This document shows, piece by piece, positions 35,706-42,976 of a stretch of 64,000 nucleotides of DNA. Numbering within the stretch: the first letter of the stretch is position 1; each line of letters opens with the position of its first letter. Both the position numbers and the translations under genes were made by a program. The notes beneath the pieces are model-generated. The model worked only from the letters and a program-made list of their open reading frames with translations. It was not told the DNA's origin and searched no databases. Source of the stretch: Teredinibacter haidensis (GTDB taxonomy: Bacteria; Pseudomonadota; Gammaproteobacteria; Pseudomonadales; Cellvibrionaceae); NCBI RefSeq assembly GCF_014211975.1, contig NZ_CP060084.1, forward strand, positions 4,723,001 through 4,787,000, given 5' to 3'.

Positions 35706-37481
35706 ATGCATAAGACAAGGATTGGAGAAATGAACTACGAAAGATCGCAAGACGAAATGCTGGGGTTTGTTGAAAACCCTCGCAAACTGTCCGAGTACCT
35801 TTTAGATTTGTCCATAGCTCAAAGTTGGAAAGAAAGAGTTTTTTCCAGTATTAGGCTCTTGCAGGGTAACCTTTCTCCTGACGAATCAAAAAGGCTTTTT
35901 TATAAGGTGGTGGCAAATTATTTAATGCATAACTGTATCGATGACGCTCCTAGTCTTTCCAAAGCTGATCGAGTCACATCATTAGAAGAGCTGGATAAGG
36001 CAATTGAAAACTTCAGGAAACACTTTTCCATAGATACTGCTATTTCGACGAACGACAAAGATATTTCAAAATACTTGTTGGAAATGATTCGACTGCAAAT
36101 GGCAACCAAGATGGAGTATCACCAAAATCGAGTATGTGAATCATTGGGCATACCGTTTAGTTCAGGTGAGTCAATTTTATCGATGCCTCATGTTTGGTTG
36201 TCATTTTACTATAGCGAATTGTGTTTGTTGGTGAACAGCGATGTTCTTCACGTCAAGTTTTATAAAAATAGAATCTATTTGATGCCTTCACATAGATTTG
36301 AAAAAGAGATGCTCCAGTATTGGTTTTCGGAAACAATTGAAGGGTTGAGTACACAATCGGACGATAAAAATATAAAAGCTATTTTGGCGAGTACTGCTCT
36401 GTATTCTAGGAAAATCCCATTCAGAAGAATGGAAGTAGTGGTGGATTTTATTCTAGATAAAGTTTTTTCCATTCATGTTAAATATCTAGACGAATACCTT
36501 AAAGAAAACGAAAGTTACCAGATGCTGAGAAAACTAATTGCTTTCGCTTCTATTGTTGAGCGAAATTTTATGAGTGGCATCTATGAAACACGCTCATCTG
36601 ATATATCTGGCGCGGCGGGAATCGAATCTGAGTTCTTATCTGAGATAGATAAAGTTGTCTCTGGATCAAATTCGGAATGTAATGCTTATGTGACCAAAAG
36701 GGGTGATACGTATAGGCATGGTACGTTAGGCTTTAAATTTGGTCTAAAAAAACTTGCTGGGGATATGGTCAAGTTTCGAGAAGGAGAGCGAGCGCAGGGA
36801 ACGTTTGGTGGTGTTTTGGGTAAAAAATTTGAAGTTGAATATTTAAAAAAATATATTGAAAGGTGTAGTTACAGAAAGTACAAGGTTCTTCCGGGATTTA
36901 AGTCCAAAAAAGTCAAGGATAACATCGACGGGTATGACGTGGATTTGATTTTGCGTGATGTTGAAAGGGACTTTTATTATTTCGTCCAAGTGAAATACAG
37001 TTTGCATAAGCTACCCAAGTATTTTTCTGAACAATATAAATTTTTTAACGATAAAGATTTTATGGGTAAAGGGTTCAAACAAATTAGAACTCTTAAGAAT
37101 CATTGCTTTACAGATGATGTCATTCGTAAGAAGCTTATAAGCTCTGGAGCTAGGGGAGCTTCGGCTGAAAATTCTGCTTTCTTGGTTGTCCACAACATTC
37201 CTTACTTAAATTTCTACGAGTGTGACAATATAGTATTTTACGAGTGGAACACTTTTCGAGCCATATTAAATGGCGGTCTTCAGTTTATCGATATTGACGG
37301 AAAGCATGAAGAAGTTAGAGTGGGCTTTAAAGGGGAGTTTGAAGATCCAATTGGATTGATTGACGGCTACTTTAACGAACCTAAATTCGGGCCTCATTTT
37401 CAGCGAGGGTATCATGCGTTTTGCTCCTTTATGAGTCGCTCCTCGGTTGGCAATTACACTTTGCTTTGTAAGATGCTGTAG
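35706..37481 (+). CDS. PD-(D/E)XK-like nuclease candidate (element 2 cargo)
   Basis: This 591-residue protein starts at ATG 35706, or possibly at 35730, which has GGAG upstream. The N-terminal two-thirds are helical and unassigned. Residues about 370-440 look like a PD-(D/E)XK core: GGVLGKKFEVEYL, then GYDVDLIL, then FVQVKYS. That is a common arrangement of E, D and QVK. The context, directly after the recombinase, suggests cargo such as a defence effector. The nuclease assignment rests on this short pattern only. Confidence 0.55.
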   Translation: MHKTRIGEMNYERSQDEMLGFVENPRKLSEYLLDLSIAQSWKERVFSSIRLLQGNLSPDESKRLFYKVVANYLMHNCIDDAPSLSKADRVTSLEELDKAIENFRKHFSIDTAISTNDKDISKYLLEMIRLQMATKMEYHQNRVCESLGIPFSSGESILSMPHVWLSFYYSELCLLVNSDVLHVKFYKNRIYLMPSHRFEKEMLQYWFSETIEGLSTQSDDKNIKAILASTALYSRKIPFRRMEVVVDFILDKVFSIHVKYLDEYLKENESYQMLRKLIAFASIVERNFMSGIYETRSSDISGAAGIESEFLSEIDKVVSGSNSECNAYVTKRGDTYRHGTLGFKFGLKKLAGDMVKFREGERAQGTFGGVLGKKFEVEYLKKYIERCSYRKYKVLPGFKSKKVKDNIDGYDVDLILRDVERDFYYFVQVKYSLHKLPKYFSEQYKFFNDKDFMGKGFKQIRTLKNHCFTDDVIRKKLISSGARGASAENSAFLVVHNIPYLNFYECDNIVFYEWNTFRAILNGGLQFIDIDGKHEEVRVGFKGEFEDPIGLIDGYFNEPKFGPHFQRGYHAFCSFMSRSSVGNYTLLCKML

Positions 37482-37508
37482 TCGATTGTCTGGGATTACG
37501 ATGGAGGC

Positions 37509-37580
37509 AACTTCTCAAAAGTCTAAATAATTGAGAAGTTGAGGTTGGACCTGCTCAATTCTGGCGTTTATTGAGCAGGT
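37509..37580. repeat. Two tandem perfect hairpins (possible terminator or element end)
   Basis: AACTTCTCAA (37509-37518) pairs with TTGAGAAGTT (37531-37540), and ACCTGCTCAAT (37549-37559) pairs with ATTGAGCAGGT (37570-37580). Both share a CTCAA/TTGAG core. They lie between the end of the nuclease-like gene and the convergent membrane-protein gene, so a bidirectional terminator is plausible. Confidence 0.7.
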
Positions 37581-37596
37581 TGTTACTGCATTTGAA

Positions 37597-38067
37597 TCAG
37601 GTCTTCGACCAAGGGGATAGTTCGATATCATTCTTCTTTGCTGTTTTGTATGCACCAGCCCTGTAAAAGCCACCTCCAAAAAATAGTAAAAGCGCAAATC
37701 CGAGTCCCATCATAAGCTTGAGCCCGCTAGGCGGGTTTAGCAGTAGTAGAGCTGTTACGCATATCGCGTATATCAACATCCAAGCTGAGAGCAGGCTTTC
37801 GATCGTGATCAGAATCCAAGATGAGGCCAGTTTTGAGGTGTTGGAAGGGGAAGGAATGTCCTCAAAATGCTCTTCTAGTTCTCTTTGCAGTCTCGCGTAC
37901 GTGCACCGAACCCCGTTAAAAGCATGATCAATCGCTTTTTTGAGCGGCGCATAAAGCCTGTTTTTTCTTAAATAGCTCTCTATCAGCATGAACAGCAGGA
38001 TGTATGCTAAAGCCGGCTTGAGCTCATCGAATGAAATTAGGTGAACGATCAGTTCTTGTGTTGTCAT
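37597..38067 (-). CDS. Small membrane protein of unknown function
   Basis: The protein has 156 residues with probable spans near 15-30, 85-110 and 115-135, and a soluble loop between. It ends in a charged tail. No family is recognised. It sits between the nuclease-like gene and the AbiE pair and could belong to either neighbouring module. Confidence 0.55.
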   Translation of the reverse strand: MTTQELIVHLISFDELKPALAYILLFMLIESYLRKNRLYAPLKKAIDHAFNGVRCTYARLQRELEEHFEDIPSPSNTSKLASSWILITIESLLSAWMLIYAICVTALLLLNPPSGLKLMMGLGFALLLFFGGGFYRAGAYKTAKKNDIELSPWSKT

Positions 38068-38199
38068 ATTTGGCCTCGGCTTCTAGGTTAAATCGTAGTG
38101 GTGTGTTCTTATATTTTTTTTCGAGGTATATAGTATTATAATCTGGATGGAATTTTAATAAATATTGTAAGTATCTGTTTTATATGGCTATATGTGATT

Positions 38200-38227
38200 T
38201 GTTGTATCGCTCTATGTGTCGTATAAT
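38200..38227 (+). promoter_or_regulatory. Predicted sigma-70 promoter of the AbiE pair
   Basis: TTGTTG (38200-38205) is followed after 16 bases by TATAAT (38222-38227), 34 bases before the AbiEi start codon. The surrounding 150 bases are AT-rich. The AbiEi antitoxin family is known to autoregulate, so this is a natural target. Confidence 0.5.
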
Positions 38228-38261
38228 TGTTATATCTGATGTCGTATATTTGTAGGCTGTT

Positions 38262-38675
38262 ATGGCTCTTAAGACTTTGAAAAGTAAGATAAAATACCGA
38301 ATCAACAGGAGTAAGGCTGCAGTCTTTACTCCTGGGGATTTTTTCGACCTATCGGATCGTGATCAGATAGGTCGAGTGCTACGTCAGCTGGTTACTGAAG
38401 GGGTTTTGGTGAAATTTGGTCGCGGTTTGTATGCCAAGGCGAAGCGTTCGAAATTGACCGGTAAGCTGATGCCTGTGAAGCCATTGCCTGACCTGGCCAA
38501 AGAAGCTTTGAGCGATAAGCTGAAAGTGGAAGTTATCGCATCAGTGGATGCCATAAGCTACAACCAAGGTGGTACCACTCAAGTCCCAACAGGGCGTGTC
38601 ATTGCAGTGAAGGGGCGTGTATCCCGAAAAATGGCCTTCGATGGTAAGTCAATAAAGTATCAATATGTCTCTTGA
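38262..38675 (+). CDS. AbiEi-like antitoxin (DUF6088 family)
   Basis: This 137-residue protein has an N-terminal winged helix (FTPGDFFDLSDRDQIGRVLRQ, then GVLVKFGRGLYAKAK) typical of AbiEi-type regulators/antitoxins. Its 3' end overlaps the AbiEii start by 11 bases. The family neutralises AbiEii and represses its own promoter. It is shorter than classical AbiEi, fitting the compact DUF6088 group. Confidence 0.8.
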   Translation: MALKTLKSKIKYRINRSKAAVFTPGDFFDLSDRDQIGRVLRQLVTEGVLVKFGRGLYAKAKRSKLTGKLMPVKPLPDLAKEALSDKLKVEVIASVDAISYNQGGTTQVPTGRVIAVKGRVSRKMAFDGKSIKYQYVS

Positions 38676-39576
38676 TCCAGACATCGTTCTTGAGATCGCG
38701 ACAGAGCTTGGTGTGGATCCAGCCTTTGTCGAAAAAGATTGGTATTCCGTTCAGGCGCTTTCGTTGATCGCCGATTTTTCTCCCCAAAGTATTACCACTA
38801 TCTTCTCCGGTGGTACAAGTCTCTCAAAAGGCTACGGTATTCTACAACGATTCTCAGAAGATTTAGATTTTCGTTGTCGATATGAAATTGAAACTTCGAG
38901 CAATCAGCTTCGAAAAATTAGATCTGAATACCGAACCGAGCTAATTAAAAAGATAAGTAGCTGTGACTTTGTTTCACTCGATGAATCAGATATTGCCAAA
39001 GCCAGTAACTACATAAAGTTTCCTTTATCGTATGAAGAGAAGCAGTTTGAACATGCTTCGCTTCGGGCAGGTTTACAGGTTGAATTTAGCTTTACGCAAC
39101 CTCGGCTTGAACCGGAGATTCGAGAGATCCAATCATTTTTATCGCAATTTACAAATGGCCCGGCTGAAACAAAAATACTTTGCCTATCTCCAGTTGAGAC
39201 CGCGTCCGATAAGTTGAGTGCATTAACATGGCGAGTATTAAAACGTGATCGAAGCGATAAAAATGATGATCCTGCGATGATACGGCACCTTCATGATTTG
39301 TGCGCATTGAAAACAACAGTAGATAAAAATAAAGGTCTTTTTATTGATACAGCAGAGTCTGCTTTTGAAACAGACCAAAAAACAGGAAAGCGTTATACCG
39401 AAGACGGTTTTGTCGAATCAATAAAATCAGCGATTGTGTTACTGGGTCAAGATGATGAATACCGGAGAGAATATGCTCATTTTGTTGAGGCAATGTCTTA
39501 CGCGGATGACGAAGACAATATTGGTTTTGATGAAGCGAAAGCAAACGTTGAAGAGTTGGTAAGCTATTTCAGTTGA
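38665..39576 (+). CDS. abiEii: AbiEii/AbiGii-family nucleotidyltransferase toxin
   Basis: The N-terminal nucleotidyltransferase motif is clear: FSGGTSLSKGYGILQRFSED followed by LDFRC. In this family, the GG(T/S) and DxD residues transfer nucleotides to tRNA acceptor ends and block growth, giving abortive infection. The 303-residue length is normal. The gene overlaps the AbiEi-like antitoxin. Just after it, at 39640, the displaced rhs cassette begins, so the toxin-antitoxin pair lies between rhs tips. Confidence 0.9.
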   Translation: MSLDPDIVLEIATELGVDPAFVEKDWYSVQALSLIADFSPQSITTIFSGGTSLSKGYGILQRFSEDLDFRCRYEIETSSNQLRKIRSEYRTELIKKISSCDFVSLDESDIAKASNYIKFPLSYEEKQFEHASLRAGLQVEFSFTQPRLEPEIREIQSFLSQFTNGPAETKILCLSPVETASDKLSALTWRVLKRDRSDKNDDPAMIRHLHDLCALKTTVDKNKGLFIDTAESAFETDQKTGKRYTEDGFVESIKSAIVLLGQDDEYRREYAHFVEAMSYADDEDNIGFDEAKANVEELVSYFS

Positions 39577-39673
39577 AAATTGAGAGGGGAATAGAAAAAG
39601 CGGTAAGCATCGACACGAGAATTGGCTGGACTGTATCTGATACTACCTAAGAGCGCGGTATTACGATCAGAAT

Positions 39674-40405
39674 GTGGGTCGTTTTACGCAAATGGATACT
39701 TACGCGGGTAACTCTCAAGACCCAGTTACTCTCAATAAGTATGTTTATGGCAATTCTGATGGAGTTAACTGGAGTGATCCAAGTGGTCATTTTGGGCTGG
39801 CGAGTTTTAGCACTAGTTTTAGTATGCAGGGAATTCTGGCTGCATCAGCAATTACAGCTGTTGGCTTGAGTTCTGTTGATTTTTCTACGAGTTCTAATTC
39901 TACAGATTCAATAGTCAATACAACTTATGGAATTCTCTGGAATGTTATTGCAGTGAGTCATTTTAACTCTGAATTGGCTACTGGCGCTACATCGGCTAGT
40001 GGGGCCAAAACAAAGAGGAGGGAGAGAAGCCCTAATGATGGACACCATACCATCCCCATTTATCTTTGTGGTGCTAGAGCACAAAAATTATCATCAATAG
40101 ACCGGAAGCAGCATGGTGCCCTGCATGCTGGTTTGGCGCTTATAGCGGTAGCTAAAGATTCTGCAGAAGCAGCTGCTGATAAAATGATCCCATTTACTCG
40201 AAGGCGTAGTGGTGCAGTTCTAGATTTGGCTGGGTCTAAAGTGGGGCGCCGTGTGATTTCAGGGGCTATTCAAGGTTTCTATCAATATGCAGGTTGGTGG
40301 AGTCAAGGAACTCCAACTATAGGTTCAGTTTTCCCTGAAGAAAGAACCAAATATATCAGTGGACATACATCTTTACCTGAGTGTACAAGAGCGAGGCCTC
40401 AATAA
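39674..40405 (+). CDS. Displaced Rhs toxin tip, HNH/EndoVII-like (SHH type)
   Basis: Rhs core sequence is readable from about 39640 (YYLRARYYDQNVGRFTQ) through DPSGH, after which the variable tip starts. The tip contains DGHHTIPIYLCG and, later, KQHGALHAGL. This spacing of His residues fits the Tox-SHH/WHH group of HNH/endonuclease-VII toxins, which cut nucleic acid. The rest of the rhs gene is missing and no ribosome site is evident. The tip is followed, with a one-base overlap, by a SUKH-like immunity gene. It is a silent cassette or a rearranged pseudogene piece rather than a normal gene. Confidence 0.7.
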   Translation: MGRFTQMDTYAGNSQDPVTLNKYVYGNSDGVNWSDPSGHFGLASFSTSFSMQGILAASAITAVGLSSVDFSTSSNSTDSIVNTTYGILWNVIAVSHFNSELATGATSASGAKTKRRERSPNDGHHTIPIYLCGARAQKLSSIDRKQHGALHAGLALIAVAKDSAEAAADKMIPFTRRRSGAVLDLAGSKVGRRVISGAIQGFYQYAGWWSQGTPTIGSVFPEERTKYISGHTSLPECTRARPQ

Positions 40406-41022
40406 TGTTTACGGAATTATCTGTATTGTTGGAAAGAAAAAATCAACGCTTTATCTGTTCATCTTTAAGTGAGGTGGCTGGGGGGGAGGATAAATTTATT
40501 GCGAATATAGAGCATGAAGTTTCTCCTCCAGTTGATGAGTGCCTACTAGAAAATGCTATTAACATTGTAGGAGGGCAATGTGAGTTTATTGATTTTTTTA
40601 AAAAATTTGGCAGTATCCGTTTATTTTGTGATTCTAAATCTGACTCTTCGGCCTTTTATATTGCACACCCTAATGAGTGGAGTGAGTTGAAGGGTGAGTT
40701 GATGAGTTGGTTTGATGGTTTAAGTGTCAGTGAATATGAAGGCTTGATTCCTGATTGGGCTAAAAACGCAATAGTATTTGGTGAAATCCCCAATTCCAGT
40801 AATTACTATTTATATCGAGTAGATAGCTTAGAGTGTGGAGCTATCTATGAGTTTGTACATGATGGATTTGAGTTTGTAAAAATAGAGAATACTTTTAATG
40901 AATTTATTGTGTACCTGTCAACTATTACAGAAGAGTTGATAAATAGCATTCAGACTTATACTAGGTGCTCTGATGGGGAAACTGATACTCAGTGGCTCCC
41001 CGTAGGCTATGAATATGGTTGA
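40405..41022 (+). CDS. SMI1/KNR4 (SUKH)-like immunity protein
   Basis: This 205-residue protein starts at an ATG that overlaps the toxin-tip stop. The pattern of short hydrophobic/aromatic segments (NEWSELKGELMSWFDG, DWAKNAIVFGEIPNSSNYYL) is that of the SUKH superfamily, the commonest immunity fold for nuclease toxins. It fits the neighbouring HNH-like tip. Confidence 0.75.
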   Translation: MFTELSVLLERKNQRFICSSLSEVAGGEDKFIANIEHEVSPPVDECLLENAINIVGGQCEFIDFFKKFGSIRLFCDSKSDSSAFYIAHPNEWSELKGELMSWFDGLSVSEYEGLIPDWAKNAIVFGEIPNSSNYYLYRVDSLECGAIYEFVHDGFEFVKIENTFNEFIVYLSTITEELINSIQTYTRCSDGETDTQWLPVGYEYG

Positions 41023-41031
41023 ATTACGCAA

Positions 41032-41718
41032 ATGGATACGTGGATGGGTAATAACTCTGATCCAGTTACGCTTCACAAGTATTTGTATGGGGGGGCAAAC
41101 CCAGTGATTAATATTGACCCTAGCGGTAATTCTTTTTTAAGTATGGCTGGAGGCGGGTCTGTTCGAAGTATTCTAGGGAATCTCGCGCGACCAAATCTCA
41201 AGACGATAGTCGGAGGAGCTGCTGCGAATGATGCTATTTATGCTGCTGGTGCTACATTAAGCTCAAAGCAAATAGGTTTGTTTGCACTTGCGGCGATGGG
41301 GGCCTCCGGTTTGGCTCTTTTCGAAATGGCGGTTGAAACTGAAGGGGAGGACCCTGAAGATCCAGAGATTTTATATCATGGTACGAGTTCAAATATAGCC
41401 TCGAAAATTGTTATACATGGATTTAGGTCTGCTCCAGTATTTTTTGCGGAAGATTTCGTATCAGCTCGTGTATTTGGGGCTACTCGAGCGGGGTTGAATA
41501 GTTCAAGTAATGTGACGGTTATTGAGTTTACTATTCCTCAAGCAATTGCTGATGCGGCTATCACTTACCGAGGGTTGATTGGAAGTTATTGGGGTGTTCC
41601 TTTCGTGGATATTCCCGGAGGATCAGGGAATGAGAGAGTAATTCCTACTGATGGTCAGATGCAGATATTTAATGGTGCGCTGAAGGCCGGGGTGATTTCT
41701 CAGCGTAGATTAAGGTGA
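41032..41718 (+). CDS. Second displaced Rhs tip, ADP-ribosyltransferase-like
   Basis: From about 41026 the frame reads TQMDTWMGNNSDPVTLHKYL and IDPSGN, the end of an Rhs core that resembles the main gene (MDTWMGNNHDP). The C-terminus has ILYHGTSSNIASKIV, FFAEDFVSARVFG and GNERVIPTDG, an ART-like H/Y/E pattern. The core remnant begins three bases after the preceding immunity gene's stop, so cassettes are packed head-to-tail. It is followed by a probable immunity gene. The sequence differs enough from the ART-like tip at 19985 that they are not recent duplicates. Confidence 0.68.
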   Translation: MDTWMGNNSDPVTLHKYLYGGANPVINIDPSGNSFLSMAGGGSVRSILGNLARPNLKTIVGGAAANDAIYAAGATLSSKQIGLFALAAMGASGLALFEMAVETEGEDPEDPEILYHGTSSNIASKIVIHGFRSAPVFFAEDFVSARVFGATRAGLNSSSNVTVIEFTIPQAIADAAITYRGLIGSYWGVPFVDIPGGSGNERVIPTDGQMQIFNGALKAGVISQRRLR

Positions 41719-41722
41719 ACCC

Positions 41723-42172
41723 ATGAAAGATGAACTGTCACATTTAGTACATCAACTTAAAGGAAAGTCTCATCCGAGAGATTTAAATGTTGAGTTTATA
41801 CGATATGGAGAGAAAGGTTTCTGTGCGCTGCTAGATCTATTCGAATCTTCATGTGAAAGCGAGAATCAAATGTCGAATGCGCTTATGGTGATGTTTGATA
41901 TGGTATGTAAAGGTATGCCGGATAGAAGCTCTGATTTGTTTCGCTTGGCTGTTTCATTGCTCTGTGACAGTCGAGTCGGTGTTAGGACGGCCGCTGCAAA
42001 AGTCACAGTGGGAATGTTGAGCCTATTAGATGGTAATCCTAATTTTTTCGATTTGGGGGATGTAAGTAAAAATATTCTTGCTTTGAAACTAAAGCAAGCG
42101 TTAGATTTAAAAGTTAGTAAACAATCTGAACCTTATATAGCAGGCTATTTAAAAAAATTAGGACACGACTAA
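41723..42172 (+). CDS. Probable immunity protein, HEAT-like helical (149 aa)
   Basis: This helical protein follows the ART-like tip by four bases. The repeated helix pairs (VGVRTAAAKVTVGMLSL and similar) look like HEAT-type repeats. No named immunity family is recognised. The role is inferred from position. Confidence 0.6.
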   Translation: MKDELSHLVHQLKGKSHPRDLNVEFIRYGEKGFCALLDLFESSCESENQMSNALMVMFDMVCKGMPDRSSDLFRLAVSLLCDSRVGVRTAAAKVTVGMLSLLDGNPNFFDLGDVSKNILALKLKQALDLKVSKQSEPYIAGYLKKLGHD

Positions 42173-42244
42173 ACAAGACATATATGGACCTCCCTGAACT
42201 GTCAAACAAAATAATCCCGTGACTTCAATTTAAGTTGAAGTCAT

Positions 42245-42500
42245 AGAAATAATCGAGACACCCACCGTAAGCCCTAGCATCAGCGGGGGCTTAAATTAAA
42301 GGGGGTTTATTTATCGAGTCCCCACCAGAAGCCTAGTTTAATTGCTGGGCTGTCTTTAAGGCGCCGCTTGCTGGATAACGGTGTCGAGCATATCCATTAC
42401 AAACTTCTGTTTAGATTTGGGTAACTGGCTAATCAGTTCCACCTGCTTTAGTAGCTTAGAAATAATCGAGATACCCACCGTAAGCCCTAGCTTCAGCTAG
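42245..42500. repeat. Three related ~40-bp terminator-like repeats
   Basis: Copies near 42245-42292, 42311-42352 and 42457-42508 share the order ATCGAG, CCCACC, AAGCC-TAG, GGGCT. The first and third are nearly identical for 38 bases. Each closes with a hairpin of AAGCCC against GGGCTT; the third has a strong AGCCCTAGC/GCTAGGGCT stem and a T run. A nearby TGACTTCAA/TTGAAGTCA inverted repeat (42220-42243) precedes the first copy. The third copy's end matches the terminator beside the element-1 XRE gene. Confidence 0.7.
42356..42480 (-). pseudogene. 3' remnant of an XRE-type regulator (copy B)
   Basis: The minus-strand frame reads a C-terminal segment ending LPKSKQKFVMDMLDTVIQQA and a stop at 42356-42358. 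This resembles the helical C-terminus of XRE regulators such as the one at 14069. Upstream it merges into the repeat copy and no HTH or start codon is present. It is a truncated scar. Confidence 0.6.
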
Positions 42501-42512
42501 GGCTTTTTACAT

Positions 42513-42705
42513 TTAGCCGCTTGTTCTTCTTCCGCTATCCCAGCGCCGTGATTGATACTTAATAATCAGGCTCTCCAGTACTTCCCGAATCACCATCTGT
42601 TCATCTTCTGGCATCTGGTTAACCGCTTCTAGCTTCAAGGCTAAATCGTTCTCTGGTACACGCTCATGTTCATCAAATAGCAAGAAGTCGGTGCCAAACC
42701 TATGA
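42513..42705 (-). pseudogene. 3' remnant of an XRE-type regulator (copy A)
   Basis: About 63 codons are readable on the minus strand: HRFGTDFLLFDEHERVP near the end of the HTH domain, then a helical tail with EDEQMVIREVLESLIIKYQ and a stop at 42513-42515. The HTH itself and the start are missing; the frame breaks near 42705. The pattern is close to intact XRE proteins of this class, so this is a decayed copy rather than a functional gene. Confidence 0.75.
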
Positions 42706-42976
42706 GTCTAGATTCAAACTGGGTGGTGAGTATCAGCCATTCATGGCTGGATACATTTAATCTCTCGAGAGCTGCCCGCAAACTCGGCGAGCTTTATGTC
42801 AGGGAATCGATACGTCGTGCTATCGAACGGTGGCCATCACCTGCACGGGTGGGTCATTTTACTACAGGAAGCCTCCATCCGGCTCCCCGCGCGCGGTGTC
42901 TCGGTCGCACCGGCACGTTGTAGGGTGTTACACGCGCCAGAAAGGTCGTGGTTGAGCTACCAGGGCAATGCTCATG
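42706..42976. other. Unassigned stretch before the allophanate hydrolase
   Basis: About 270 bases with several overlapping short frames but no recognisable protein, ribosome site or RNA structure. It is GC-richer than the flanking remnants and probably belongs to an insertion scar. Confidence 0.4.

Noticed and set aside
42245..42500. A CRISPR array, suggested by repeated ~40-base units.
   Set aside because: The three units are unevenly spaced, degrade in sequence, end in terminator hairpins and have coding remnants between them.
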